Below the pieces are notes generated by a model that worked only from the letters and a program-made list of their open reading frames with translations, had not been told where the DNA came from and searched no databases. Source: Actinomycetota bacterium (GTDB lineage: Bacteria; Actinomycetota; Actinomycetes; Propionibacteriales; Propionibacteriaceae). Taken from it: a DNA stretch of 64,000 nt. Both the position numbers and the translations under genes were made by a program. Shown piece by piece: positions 1 to 8,795 of the stretch; the first letter of the stretch is position 1, and each line of letters starts with the position of its first letter. The stretch covers positions 1 through 64,000 of the forward strand of contig JAIUOR010000033.1 of assembly GCA_020161795.1 (NCBI GenBank), given 5' to 3'.

Positions 1-142
1 CCCTGTCCCTATCAGCGGTCAGCCGACGCCACCAGGCCCAGCGACAACACCCCCCGGATCATGACCTCGACAGGGGCAGTAAGTCATACCGAGCCCGGTG
101 ACCGTAGCCCCCGCCATGAGGGCCACCAGCAAGGTAACGGGG

Positions 143-1162
143 TCAGGCGGGAGCGCCCCCGGTCCGGGGAACGGTGATCGACTTGCGGTGGCACGGCTCG
201 GGCGGCAGCCGGAGGGTGCGGTACTCGGCGTTCGGATCCGCCAGCCGGCGCAACAGCAGGGCGACCGCGGATTGGCCCAGCTCGAATGTCGGTTGGGCCA
301 GGCAGGTGATGGGAGTGCCGAGCAGGTCGGCCCACTCCAGATCGTCGAAGGCTGCGAAGGAGATCTGGTCCGGCACCGACAGGCCGGCCTCCATCAGACC
401 GCGCAGCACGCCGAGGCTGATCACGTTCGAGGCGGAGAAGAAGGCCGTCGGCGGATCGGCCAGCCCGAGCAGCCGGGCGGTGGCGAGCCTGGCGTCGTCG
501 GCGTCGACCGCCCCGGACGAGATCAGCGCCTCGTCGGGTGTCAGGCCGCGTTGCCGGTGCGCGAGCCGCCAGCCCTCGACCCGTTCCATCGTCGTGCTGT
601 GGTGCTCCTTGCCGGCCACGATCGCGATCCGGCGATGGCCGAGGTCGAGCATCTCGCCGACCAGCACCGCGACCGATTCCGTGTTCTCCACGAGCACCTG
701 ATCCACCGCCAGCGGTACCGCCCGGTCGATCAGCACCACCGGCAGGCCCCGGCTGGCGATGTGCGCGATGTCGGAGTCGCTGGATTCCGCGGTGAGCGCG
801 ACGATGAGCCCGTCCACTCGCTGCCGGGTGAGGGTGTCGACGATCTCGCGCTCCAGTGCCGGGCTCTCGTCCGCGTTCGCGACGAGCATGGTGTAGCGGG
901 CCTGCCGCAGGGCGGCCGCGATGCCGCGCATCACGGCCGTGGAGAACGGGTTCGCGATGTCGGACGCCACGAAGCCCACCGACTCGGTGGTCGCGGTCCG
1001 GAGCGCGCGAGCATGGGGATTGCGGTGGTAGCCGGTGTCCCGGATCGCCCGGCGCACCCGCTCCACGGTGCTGGGAGCGACATGCCGGGTCTGGTTGATG
1101 ACATGCGAGACGGTCGCCGTCGAGACGCCGGCGGCAGCCGCGACGTCGGTGAGCGTGACCAT
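143..1162 (-). CDS. LacI family transcriptional regulator
   Basis: A 339-residue DNA-binding repressor of the LacI/GalR family. Residues 1-56 form the helix-turn-helix and hinge (VAAAAGVSTATVSHVIN, then NPHARALR). The rest is a periplasmic-binding-protein-like effector domain that in this family binds a sugar. The start has a strong ribosome site (GAGGAGGT) seven bases upstream. It is the last gene of a minus-strand operon that begins with a sugar-binding lipoprotein, so it most likely controls that operon through the palindrome at 5833-5848. The inducer cannot be read from sequence; a sucrose- or fructan-type sugar is inferred only from the adjacent glycosidase. Confidence 0.93.
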   Translation of the reverse strand: MVTLTDVAAAAGVSTATVSHVINQTRHVAPSTVERVRRAIRDTGYHRNPHARALRTATTESVGFVASDIANPFSTAVMRGIAAALRQARYTMLVANADESPALEREIVDTLTRQRVDGLIVALTAESSDSDIAHIASRGLPVVLIDRAVPLAVDQVLVENTESVAVLVGEMLDLGHRRIAIVAGKEHHSTTMERVEGWRLAHRQRGLTPDEALISSGAVDADDARLATARLLGLADPPTAFFSASNVISLGVLRGLMEAGLSVPDQISFAAFDDLEWADLLGTPITCLAQPTFELGQSAVALLLRRLADPNAEYRTLRLPPEPCHRKSITVPRTGGAPA

Positions 1163-1276
1163 CAGTACCTCCTCAGAAGCTAAAGCATGGCGCGTCGAAG
1201 CCGCTGAGGACAGCGCGCCACCCCGATGCCCGATCCAGCGGATGCCGGTCGGGCACCGGCGTGGCGCTGCTCGGCC

Positions 1277-2743
1277 TTACAGGGTCATCTCCCATACCCG
1301 GAGGTCGGAGACGCTCACCTGCGCCGATTCGGCCACGAACAGCAGCCGCCCGGTGGGAGGTTCGGGCAGGGTGAACGCCTGGACGAAGGCGTCGTCGATG
1401 TAGTACTCGACGAGCGACTGGCGGACGAGGACGCGCCACCGCTGCGCTTCCCCGGCGGCCGCGACCCGCTTGGAGTCGGCCGCGCGGAAGGCATAGCCGT
1501 TGTAGGAGCCGATCGAGAAGACGCCGTCGGTGTCGGCCAGCGCCAGGCTGCCCGACCACCGGCCTCCGGTCTCGATCAGCACCCCGGCGCCGGCGAGCTC
1601 GGCGTGGGCGGCGCAGGAGAGTGTGGCCTCCAGGACGATGCCCTTGTCGAGGTCGTGGCCGACCGGGATCTCCAGCAGCCCCCCGGCGGGGGCGTCGAAG
1701 ACCACCGTGTCCCCGCCGAGTTGTGGGGCGGTGCTCAGCCCACGGCCGCGGGCGTGCTCCAGACCGGTGGGAAGCAGCCGGCCCTTCAGGGCCTCGTTGC
1801 CCGGCCACCACGCGTAGGACAGGATGCCGTCGATAGCCACCACCTTCTTCAGCGGCGCCAGGTAGCTGCCGGGCTTGGGGTAGACGTTCACGATGTCCCG
1901 CACGGGCGTGATCGCGTGGTGGCAGGAGAGCATCTCGTCCCCGCATGGGTAGAAGCGCGAGAAGTAGGTGTAGTGCTGGGGCGCGCTCACCAGCAGGGGC
2001 TGCTGGCGGGGATCGAGGACGAACGGGCCCTCCTTGCGGTCCGCCCGCAGCACGTACATCCCGCCGGCGGCCTGGGCATGGTGGGCCGTCCGGCGCAGTC
2101 CGAGCGGGATCTCCGCCTGGGCGGCCAGCATGTAGTAGTGGTCGCCGATCCTCTCCACGCCGCCGATCTCCAGCTTGTCGCCCCAGATCCCGCTCTCGAT
2201 TACCGGAGCGCCGGTCGTGAAGACCCTTCCGTCCGGGGACGACACGGAGGCACAGGTTCCGCGCAATCCGATCGGCCCGTCCTGGGCGACGGCCGTGACG
2301 TAGCCGAAGTAGCCGCCCTCCTCGTCCTCGATCACCCAGATGTTGTCCCAGCGCTGGGCGGAGAACTCGGTTCCCTCGGCGTACCACCGGGGGTCGAGCC
2401 GGGAGATGCTCTCCTCCGCCGGGATGCGCCGCCAGGTCCGCAGGTCGTCCGACTCGGCGAAGAAGATCTCCAGGGTGCCGTTGCGATCCTCGGAGAAGTT
2501 GAAGTAGTAGGTGTCGCCCGCCTTCCAGGTGTGGCCGGCGCCGAGGTAGGTCGCATCATCGGCTTTGAAGATGATCTTGCCCTGATCCTCGAAGTGGACG
2601 CCGTCGGTCGAGGTGGCCAGCCCGATGGAGTCCCACGGCCGGTCGAGCCGGGTGCTGGCCAGGTAGAACAGGTGATGCACCCCGTCCTCGTAGAAGAGCC
2701 AGGTGTCCCACAGGGACGAGGCGGTGGGTGGATTGAGGAGCAC
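1277..2743 (-). CDS. GH32-like five-bladed propeller glycoside hydrolase, cytoplasmic
   Basis: A 488-residue protein without a signal peptide, so it should act in the cytoplasm on imported sugar. The N-terminal two thirds read as a five-bladed beta-propeller of the GH32/GH43/GH68 type (WDTWLFYEDGVHHLFY near residue 12, then GLATSTDGVHFEDQG). The last ~130 residues resemble the GH32 C-terminal beta-sandwich (YYIDDAFVQAF). The classical GH32 WMNDPNG motif is not present; WDTW occupies the place of the nucleophile motif, as in more divergent members. I chose the GTG at 2743 because AGGAA precedes it at good spacing; a start at 2791 would run 29 bases into the permease gene. Substrate is unknown: beta-fructoside is a family-level guess. 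Confidence 0.7.
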   Translation of the reverse strand: MLLNPPTASSLWDTWLFYEDGVHHLFYLASTRLDRPWDSIGLATSTDGVHFEDQGKIIFKADDATYLGAGHTWKAGDTYYFNFSEDRNGTLEIFFAESDDLRTWRRIPAEESISRLDPRWYAEGTEFSAQRWDNIWVIEDEEGGYFGYVTAVAQDGPIGLRGTCASVSSPDGRVFTTGAPVIESGIWGDKLEIGGVERIGDHYYMLAAQAEIPLGLRRTAHHAQAAGGMYVLRADRKEGPFVLDPRQQPLLVSAPQHYTYFSRFYPCGDEMLSCHHAITPVRDIVNVYPKPGSYLAPLKKVVAIDGILSYAWWPGNEALKGRLLPTGLEHARGRGLSTAPQLGGDTVVFDAPAGGLLEIPVGHDLDKGIVLEATLSCAAHAELAGAGVLIETGGRWSGSLALADTDGVFSIGSYNGYAFRAADSKRVAAAGEAQRWRVLVRQSLVEYYIDDAFVQAFTLPEPPTGRLLFVAESAQVSVSDLRVWEMTL

Positions 2744-2762
2744 GGCGTTCCTTTCGAGGTTG

Positions 2763-3593
2763 TTATTTGATCGAACCCTGCGTGATGCCACTGATGAACT
2801 GGCGTTGCAGGAGGGCGTAGATCACGATGCTGGGGATTGCGGCCAGCGTCGTGGAGGCGGCGATCAGCACCACGTCAGCGGTGAACGCCGTCTTGAGGAA
2901 GGCCAGGCCCAGCGGGATGGTGCGCAGGCTTTCGGTGTTGATCAGCACCAGCGGGAGCAGGTAGTCGTTCCACACCGTCAGGAAGGTGAGCACGGTGACC
3001 GCGGAGACCGCCGGCCGAGCCAGGGGGAACATCACCCGCACCAACGAGGTGACCTCGGTGCCGCCGTCGACCAGCACGGCCTCGCGCAGCTCGCCCGGCA
3101 GATCCCGGAAGGCCGCCCGCATCAGGAAGACGGCCAGCGGTATGCACAGGGCCGCCTCGGCCAGGATCAGGCCGGGCAGGGTGTTGAACAGGCCCATGCT
3201 CTGCTGGATGAAGGAGAGGGCGATCACGATGCTGACCGCCGGCAGGGTGAGGCCGATCAGGAAGACCGCGAAGAGGATGTCCCGCCCGGGGAACCTCAGC
3301 AGCGCGAACGCATAGCCGGCGAGGCTAGCGACGACGACGACGATGACCAGGGTCGGTAGGACCACGATGATGCTGTTGAGGATGTACCGGCCGATGCCGG
3401 CCTCGACCCAGGCCTCGGCGAAGTTCGAGAACAGCCAGCGCTGGGGGAGCCCCAGGGGATTGGTGGCCAGCTCGGTGTTGGTCTTCAACGCGATCGAGAC
3501 GATCACCGCGACGGGCGCGATCGACACGAAGGCGACGACGATCAGCACCACGTGGATCATCGTCCGTCCGGCAGCGTGCGTCGCGCGGTTCAT
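2763..3593 (-). CDS. Carbohydrate ABC transporter permease (MalG type)
   Basis: A 276-residue inner-membrane permease with six predicted transmembrane segments. The EAA loop that contacts the ATPase is visible as ELREAVLVDGGTEVTSLVRVMFPLARP near residues 167-192. It pairs with the MalF-type permease immediately upstream, whose stop overlaps this start (ATGA), and takes sugar from the binding lipoprotein at 4467-5804. No ATP-binding subunit lies in the operon, which is usual in actinobacteria where one MsiK-like ATPase serves many importers. Confidence 0.93.
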   Translation of the reverse strand: MNRATHAAGRTMIHVVLIVVAFVSIAPVAVIVSIALKTNTELATNPLGLPQRWLFSNFAEAWVEAGIGRYILNSIIVVLPTLVIVVVVASLAGYAFALLRFPGRDILFAVFLIGLTLPAVSIVIALSFIQQSMGLFNTLPGLILAEAALCIPLAVFLMRAAFRDLPGELREAVLVDGGTEVTSLVRVMFPLARPAVSAVTVLTFLTVWNDYLLPLVLINTESLRTIPLGLAFLKTAFTADVVLIAASTTLAAIPSIVIYALLQRQFISGITQGSIK

Positions 3594-4462
3594 GCGTCAC
3601 GCTCCCGCAGTCGCAGATAGACCACCGAGGTCAGCAGGATGATGAGCGCCATGAGCATGGCGATCGCCGAGCCGTAGCCGATGTCGAGGTTCTGGAAGGT
3701 CTCGCGGTAGATCTTGGTGCCCAGCACCTCGGTGGCACCCGCCGGACCGCCGGCGGTGAGGACGAACACGATGTCGAACACCCGCACGGTGTTGATGAAG
3801 ACGATCAGGACCACCGCGTTCATCGTGTTGGCCAGGGCAGGCAGGGTGATGTGGCGGAATCGCTGCCAGGTGGACGCGCCGTCGACCTTCGCCGCGTCGT
3901 ACAGGGACGGGTCGATGGTGTTCAGTCCGGAGAGGAAGAGCGTCATGCAGAAGCCGAAGCCCGTCCAGTTGGCCGCGGTCGCCAGCGCGGTCAGCGCCAG
4001 CTGCGGGTCACCCAGCCAGTTCTGGGTGAGTTGGTCGAGGCCGAGTGCCCGCAGCGCGGAATTGAGGGTCCCGAAGGTCGGGTGGTAGATCCAGCCCCAT
4101 GCCAGCGCCACCACGACGGTGGCCAGCACGTACGGCAGGAAGAACAGGGCCCGGTAGACCCCGCGTCCGGCCGGCCTGGCCTGGTGGAGCAGGACGGCCA
4201 GCCCGAGCCCGATCAGAATGGGGAACACGGCGAGGACGACCCACCGCAGGTTGTTCAGCGCAGCCGACCACACCGCCGAGTCGGTGAGGAGCCGGACGTA
4301 GTTGTCCAGCCCCACCCAGGAGTAGTCCGGCGTCAGGCCGTTCCAGCTCCACAGACTCATGACGGCCGTCTGCGCCAGCGGCGCCACCAGGAAGATCCCA
4401 TAGATGGCGGCCGCCGGCAGGATGAACAGGTACGGGGTGAGTCGTCCCCATCCGCGTGTCAT
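3590..4462 (-). CDS. Carbohydrate ABC transporter permease (MalF/UgpA type)
   Basis: A 290-residue membrane permease of the MalF family with six or seven transmembrane segments beginning at residues 9-28. The coupling loop reads SLYDAAKVDGASTWQRFRHITLPAL in the second half, with the conserved EAA-loop glycine. It starts four bases after the stop of the binding-protein gene and overlaps the next permease by four bases, so the operon is translationally coupled. It forms the channel heterodimer with the MalG-type partner. Confidence 0.93.
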   Translation of the reverse strand: MTRGWGRLTPYLFILPAAAIYGIFLVAPLAQTAVMSLWSWNGLTPDYSWVGLDNYVRLLTDSAVWSAALNNLRWVVLAVFPILIGLGLAVLLHQARPAGRGVYRALFFLPYVLATVVVALAWGWIYHPTFGTLNSALRALGLDQLTQNWLGDPQLALTALATAANWTGFGFCMTLFLSGLNTIDPSLYDAAKVDGASTWQRFRHITLPALANTMNAVVLIVFINTVRVFDIVFVLTAGGPAGATEVLGTKIYRETFQNLDIGYGSAIAMLMALIILLTSVVYLRLRERDA

Positions 4463-4466
4463 GGGG

Positions 4467-5804
4467 CTACTTCTTCTGCGCGTCCCAGGCTGCCCGGTCC
4501 TTCTCCAGTTGGGCCTGGAGGTTGCCGACCAGATCCTGCGGGGTGGACGTGCCGGCCAGGATGCCCTGCAAGCCGGCCACCCAGGTCTGGGTCTCCTCGG
4601 CGCTGTTGTTGAAGCCGATGTCCACGGCGCCCCCGTTCGCGCCGGCGTCGTTCATGATCGTCAGGGCGGCCTTCTGCGGATCGCTCAGCTTGTAGGCGGA
4701 CGGATCGAACTCGATGGCGGGGAACAGTCCGTCGGTCTCGATCCACGAGGTGAACGTGGCGGCGTCGGTGAAGGCCGACACCAGATCGAGGACGGCGGCG
4801 CGCTTCTCCGGGTCGGAATCCAGCCCCGACGACAGGAACCAGGCCTTGCCGGTGCCCACATAGGCCTGGAAGGGCATGCCGTCGTTCACCGGGAATCCGA
4901 CGAAGCCGAACTGGAACTTGTCCGGGTTCTCCTTCTCGCACTCGGCCATCGCGGCGAACATCCACGGGCCCTTGACCATGAAGGCGGTGGTGCCGGTGCA
5001 GAAGCTGGCGGTGTGGTTCTCGTCCGGGATGCCGCTGGCATCCGGGGTGAAGTAGCCGGTGTCGTTCCACGCCTTGAACTTCTCCAGCATCTGCAGCCAG
5101 CCCGGGTCGGTGTAGTTGCCGGTGCCGACCGGGGTGGTCGCCAGGATCGTCGCGGTGGGGATCGTCGCGTAGCCCAGGGCGTGCATCATGTGCAGCCCGG
5201 CGTAGCAGGGGCCGCCGCAGGCGAGCACCATCGGGATGGTCCCGTCACCGGCGGCCTTGACCTTGTCCATGGCCTGCTCGAGCTCGGCCAGCGAGGTCGG
5301 GACCGCGATCCCGAGCCGGTCCAGGATGACCTTGTTGTACATCAGGCCGACGGTCTCCAACTCGTTGCCGACCGCGTAGGGAGTGTCGTCGTAGGTCAGC
5401 CGCTCCTGCGAGGAGGGAACCAGCTTGTCCCAGCCACGGTCGCCCCACACATCCGCCAATGATGAGACCTGGCCCACCTTCACGTAGCGGCCGAGGTGGT
5501 TCGGCTCGGTGCCGGTGTAGACCAGATCGGGGCCGGAATCCTGGCCGAGGGTGCTCGGGAGCTTGACGTCGAAATCGGCGGTGTCCATGGTCACGGCGTT
5601 CACGGTGTAGCCGGGATGGCTCTCCTCGAACGCGGCGATCACTGACTTGGCGGTCGTGGAGGCCACGCCTCCCGAGAAGCCCCAGTAGTCGATGGTCTTG
5701 TCCGTGCCGGGCGCCGCGGTCTGTCCGGCGGAACCGGTGCAGCCACTCAATGTCAACCCGATCACAACGGCCGCCGTCGAGACGGCGGCGAAGCTGCGGT
5801 TCAT
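4467..5804 (-). CDS. ABC transporter sugar-binding lipoprotein
   Basis: A 445-residue extracellular solute-binding protein of the family-1 (MalE-like) group. The lipobox LSGC places the lipidated cysteine at residue 22 after a hydrophobic leader, so the protein is tethered to the outer face of the membrane. Downstream motifs such as YWGFSGG and FCTGTTAFMVKGPWMF are typical of the family. It is the first gene of the LacI-controlled operon, with ribosome site GAGAGGAT and a promoter/operator just upstream. The sugar it binds is not predictable, but the operon carries a GH32-like glycosidase, so an oligosaccharide is likely. Confidence 0.93.
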   Translation of the reverse strand: MNRSFAAVSTAAVVIGLTLSGCTGSAGQTAAPGTDKTIDYWGFSGGVASTTAKSVIAAFEESHPGYTVNAVTMDTADFDVKLPSTLGQDSGPDLVYTGTEPNHLGRYVKVGQVSSLADVWGDRGWDKLVPSSQERLTYDDTPYAVGNELETVGLMYNKVILDRLGIAVPTSLAELEQAMDKVKAAGDGTIPMVLACGGPCYAGLHMMHALGYATIPTATILATTPVGTGNYTDPGWLQMLEKFKAWNDTGYFTPDASGIPDENHTASFCTGTTAFMVKGPWMFAAMAECEKENPDKFQFGFVGFPVNDGMPFQAYVGTGKAWFLSSGLDSDPEKRAAVLDLVSAFTDAATFTSWIETDGLFPAIEFDPSAYKLSDPQKAALTIMNDAGANGGAVDIGFNNSAEETQTWVAGLQGILAGTSTPQDLVGNLQAQLEKDRAAWDAQKK

Positions 5805-5832
5805 GGTGATCCTCTCTGATCGCAGACGTAAA

Positions 5833-5848
5833 CGATTACGCGTAATCG
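5833..5848. promoter_or_regulatory. LacI-type operator (perfect 16-bp palindrome)
   Basis: CGATTACGCGTAATCG is a perfect palindrome with a central CG, the usual form of LacI/GalR operators. It lies just downstream of the predicted -10 of the sugar-uptake operon, where a bound repressor would block initiation. The LacI gene at the end of the same operon is the obvious partner. Confidence 0.75.
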
Positions 5849-5857
5849 ATTGCGTCG

Positions 5858-5887
5858 ATCATAGGGAGGGCTCCGAACGCCCGTCAA
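5858..5887 (-). promoter_or_regulatory. Sigma-70-type promoter of the sugar-uptake operon
   Basis: On the minus strand TTGACG (5882-5887) and TATGAT (5858-5863) are separated by 18 bases. Each matches the sigma-70 consensus at five of six positions, unusually good for this GC-rich window. Transcription would start near 5851, immediately before the LacI operator. Confidence 0.65.
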
Positions 5888-6137
5888 GGGTTGAGTGCGA
5901 TTCCGCGCGGGCATATCGGACGCCGCCTGGACGCTTGTCGGCCGACCTGGGCGTGGCGGGAGGGTCGCCGACACGACGGCGGTGGGCCGCGAAGAGTCGC
6001 CTACGAGGAGGCTCGGGCTGTGGAGTCGCCGAATCGTCCGAGCCGGCCTGGTTCAGGGCTGGCGAGCGTCAGTGACCACCCGCGGCGTCCAGCCTTACGG
6101 CGCACCGCGAGGATCGGCGCACTGGGTGGGGAGCGGC
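5888..6137. other. Non-coding stretch between the sugar operon and pfk
   Basis: About 250 bases of GC-rich sequence upstream of the sugar-operon promoter and downstream of the phosphofructokinase stop. I see no gene, RNA or clear terminator here; open frames crossing it have no recognisable similarity. Confidence 0.4.
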
Positions 6138-7271
6138 TCAGCTCTCGCCGAGGCCGGTTCCCAGCTTGCGGGCGGTCTGGATCCACTCGTGCTCCGGGGG
6201 GACCAGCTTCAGGTTGCCGGCCACCTCCGAGAGCGGGATCGGAGCGGTCTCCTCGCCGCGCGCGGCGACCATGATGCTGAACTCGCCCTTGGCGACGTGG
6301 TGGGCGGCGGCCGTCCCGATCCGGGAGCCGAGCAGGCGGTCGGCGGCGACCGGGGTTCCGCCGCGCTGCACGTAGCCCAGGATGGTGACCCGCGTCTCCA
6401 GCCCGGTGCGGGCCTCCAGCTCGCGGGCCAGCTTGAAGGTGTGCTCGCGCTGGGAGTCGACGACGTTGGCCAGGTGCTTCTTCGCCGCGCCGATGGCCTC
6501 GGGGGTCTTGGCGGCCTTCACGAGAGCCTCGGCCGCCTCGATGTCGGCGGCATCGCCCAGGTCGCGGGCGCCCTCGGCGACCGCCACCACGGAGAAGTTG
6601 CTGCCGCCGGCCACCCGCGCGTTGATCGTCTCGGCGACGGAATCCACCGAGTAGGGGATCTCCGGCAGCAGGATGATGTCTGCCCCGCCGGCGATGCCGG
6701 CTCCCAGGGTCAGCCAGCCGGCACGGTGGCCCATGATCTCGGTGAGGATGATCCGGTGGTGGCTGTGGGCGGTGGAGTGCAGCCGGTCGATGGCGTCGGT
6801 GGCGATCTCCATCGCGGTGGCGAAGCCGAAGCTGGTGTCGGTGTGGGCGATGTCGTTGTCGATCGTCTTAGGCAGGTGGATCACGTTCAGCCCGGCCTCG
6901 GCCAGCCGCATCGCGTTCTTGGCGGTGCCGCCGCCGCCGAGCAGGACGAGCCCGTCCAGCCGTTCCTTCTCGTAGTTCTCGATCACCTGTGGACGCATGT
7001 CGCGGACCTCGCCGTCCACGCTCATCCGGTGCACCTTGTCGCGGCTGGTGCCGAGGATCGTTCCGCCGATCGTCAGGATTCCGGAGAGGGCCTTCCCGTC
7101 GAGCGGGACGTGCCGATTCTCGACCAGGCCGCGAATGCCGTCGCGGTAGCCGATCAGTTCCATGCCGTAGTGCAGGGCCGCCTTGCCGAAACCCCGGATG
7201 GCCGCGTTGAGACCGGGGCTGTCTCCGCCGGCGGTGAGGATTCCGATTCGCTTGGTGCTGCCAGTTGTCAT
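6138..7271 (-). CDS. pfk: 6-phosphofructokinase
   Basis: A 377-residue phosphofructokinase that phosphorylates fructose 6-phosphate in glycolysis. Visible motifs are [15 protein letters not shown] at residues 12-26, GGGGT at 112-116 and PKTIDND at 134-140, with catalytic base Asp138. A GAAGGG ribosome site precedes the ATG. In the family, glycine at the fourth position of GGDG favours ATP and aspartate favours pyrophosphate, whereas lysine in PKTIDND is common in pyrophosphate enzymes. This protein has the ATP-type glycine plus the lysine, and the metal-binding aspartate of GGD is glycine. Donor specificity is therefore uncertain, although it resembles ATP-type group members rather than the Propionibacterium pyrophosphate enzyme. 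Confidence 0.93.
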   Translation of the reverse strand: MTTGSTKRIGILTAGGDSPGLNAAIRGFGKAALHYGMELIGYRDGIRGLVENRHVPLDGKALSGILTIGGTILGTSRDKVHRMSVDGEVRDMRPQVIENYEKERLDGLVLLGGGGTAKNAMRLAEAGLNVIHLPKTIDNDIAHTDTSFGFATAMEIATDAIDRLHSTAHSHHRIILTEIMGHRAGWLTLGAGIAGGADIILLPEIPYSVDSVAETINARVAGGSNFSVVAVAEGARDLGDAADIEAAEALVKAAKTPEAIGAAKKHLANVVDSQREHTFKLARELEARTGLETRVTILGYVQRGGTPVAADRLLGSRIGTAAAHHVAKGEFSIMVAARGEETAPIPLSEVAGNLKLVPPEHEWIQTARKLGTGLGES

Positions 7272-7423
7272 CGCTTGCGCCCTTCCTCGGTCTGGACGTC
7301 AGGGTATCGGCTCGGTGCACGCCGGTACCACGCGATGGTGATGATCGGTTGCTGCGCACGGGGGGGTTGGCGTACCGGGCATAATCGAGGCACGACGGCG
7401 GCCACCGGTGGAAGGAACCGATC

Positions 7424-8161
7424 ATGCGAGGCGTCAGTTCGATCGCAGCGGTAGCCGTTGCACTGCTGCTCAGTTCGTGCGCGACGCAGGCACCCACGCT
7501 CGCGCCACTGGAGCCGCCGAACGCCCCGACCACGACCCCGGTGGCGACGCCGACGCCCTCCAGCACGCCCACTGTCGTGGAGCCGCCGGTGTCGTCGCCC
7601 CCGGTGTCACCGACCGCCTCGGCGTCACCCACCCCGTCCGCATCTCCCACGCCCTCGCCCACGCGCTCCTCCGCACCACCGACGTCCGCGCCACCGAAGG
7701 CCAGCGGCCTGGTGCTGTCGGGCAAGGGGCTTGGCGGGCACAAGTTCGGCACGTCCGAGGCGAAGGTGGAGAAGACCCTGGATTCGAAGCTCGGGGAGCC
7801 GGACGAGTCGATCCAGGGCGTGATGTGCGAGTTCGACTCCGCCAGCCCCTGGCAGCGGAGCCTGATCTATGACGGGCTCTCCGTGCTCTTCACCGCCAAG
7901 TCGACGAAGAAGTCGGCGCCGCGCACCCTCAATGGCTGGTCGCTGGCGCTGGACGGGAGCAAGCCGAAGTTCCAGCTTGAGGACGACGTGCCGCTGAACC
8001 TGAGTTTCAAGCAGCTGAAGAAGAAGTACCCCAAGGGCAAGCTCGCCGACACCGGCCTCGGCGACGGCAGTGAGATGTTCACCCTGCCCAACGGCATCCG
8101 CTTCATCGGGGTGGAAGTGCCCGACATGGTCTCGGCGGGCGAACTGCACTTCTGCGAGTGA
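7424..8161 (+). CDS. Proline/threonine/serine-linker lipoprotein, unknown function
   Basis: A 245-residue predicted lipoprotein: hydrophobic leader with lipobox LSSC (Cys19), then a low-complexity linker rich in Pro, Thr and Ser (about residues 24-92), then a compact C-terminal domain of about 150 residues. The linker would span the cell wall and present the domain outside. I do not recognise the domain. The start has GGAAGGAA upstream. It is divergent from pfk, and its stop lies three bases from that of the convergent DUF2231 gene. Confidence 0.75.
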   Translation: MRGVSSIAAVAVALLLSSCATQAPTLAPLEPPNAPTTTPVATPTPSSTPTVVEPPVSSPPVSPTASASPTPSASPTPSPTRSSAPPTSAPPKASGLVLSGKGLGGHKFGTSEAKVEKTLDSKLGEPDESIQGVMCEFDSASPWQRSLIYDGLSVLFTAKSTKKSAPRTLNGWSLALDGSKPKFQLEDDVPLNLSFKQLKKKYPKGKLADTGLGDGSEMFTLPNGIRFIGVEVPDMVSAGELHFCE

Positions 8162-8164
8162 GGT

Positions 8165-8596
8165 TCAGCCGACCCACACCGCGGTCGCGCCGAGGTGGCC
8201 GGTGATCACGACCACCACGAGGGATGCCGCCGCGGCGATGACGGTCACGATGCGCGTGATCAGCAGGAACGGCCCGCCCTCGCGCCGGCTCGCGAGCATC
8301 AGCCCGATCACGGCGATCGCCAGGATGGCCGCCGGCCAGGGTGCGATCAATCCCCAGAACATGTGGGCACCGAGCGTTCCGGTGCCGGTGGTGGTGCCCG
8401 CGAGCACCTCACCGCTGAGCCGGGCACCGATCGTGGCGCCGGCCGCCACCACCGCGCCGATGGCCAGCAGCGAGCCGTAGCGCCGGCGGGCCCGGGACGA
8501 CAGCGCAATCACGATCGCGCCGAGCGCAACCAGGGGCAGCAGCACGACGGCGGCGTGCACCACGAGGGGATGAGCGGGCGGCAACGCGATATCCAT
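8165..8596 (-). CDS. DUF2231-like membrane protein
   Basis: A 143-residue protein with four predicted transmembrane helices and the short N-terminal HPLVVHAAVVLLPL motif typical of DUF2231 membrane proteins, whose function is not established. I start at the ATG at 8596 because the sequence upstream of it in frame (to 8650) looks unlike a membrane-protein N-terminus. No ribosome site is evident. An inverted repeat GGTTGA-TTGT-TCAACC (8597-8612) abuts the start codon and could be an operator or a leader hairpin. Confidence 0.75.
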   Translation of the reverse strand: MDIALPPAHPLVVHAAVVLLPLVALGAIVIALSSRARRRYGSLLAIGAVVAAGATIGARLSGEVLAGTTTGTGTLGAHMFWGLIAPWPAAILAIAVIGLMLASRREGGPFLLITRIVTVIAAAASLVVVVITGHLGATAVWVG

Positions 8597-8795
8597 GGTT
8601 GATTGTTCAACCACGCCGGGGGTCGGGGCAAGGCATGGCCGGCAACTCACAGCCGACTCATAGCCGGCCGGTGCCTCGGCCGCCGCCCGTCCGGGCGGCG
8701 CCCATGCCAGAGGCTGGGACTCGGTTCCCAGTGGGGCCTGCGCCGGCGGTGGGTCGGAGTGGACCCGGGGCTGCGAACCGGGTCAGGATGGGCGC

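Noticed and set aside
1-142. Possible gene end or terminator before the LacI stop
   Set aside because: Only a 7-bp inverted pair (CCCTGTC/GACAGGG) and a short hydrophobic frame are seen; too little to support a feature.
7480-7700. Pro/Thr/Ser codon repeats in the lipoprotein gene as a DNA repeat element
   Set aside because: The repetition follows from a low-complexity protein linker, not from a separate repeat.
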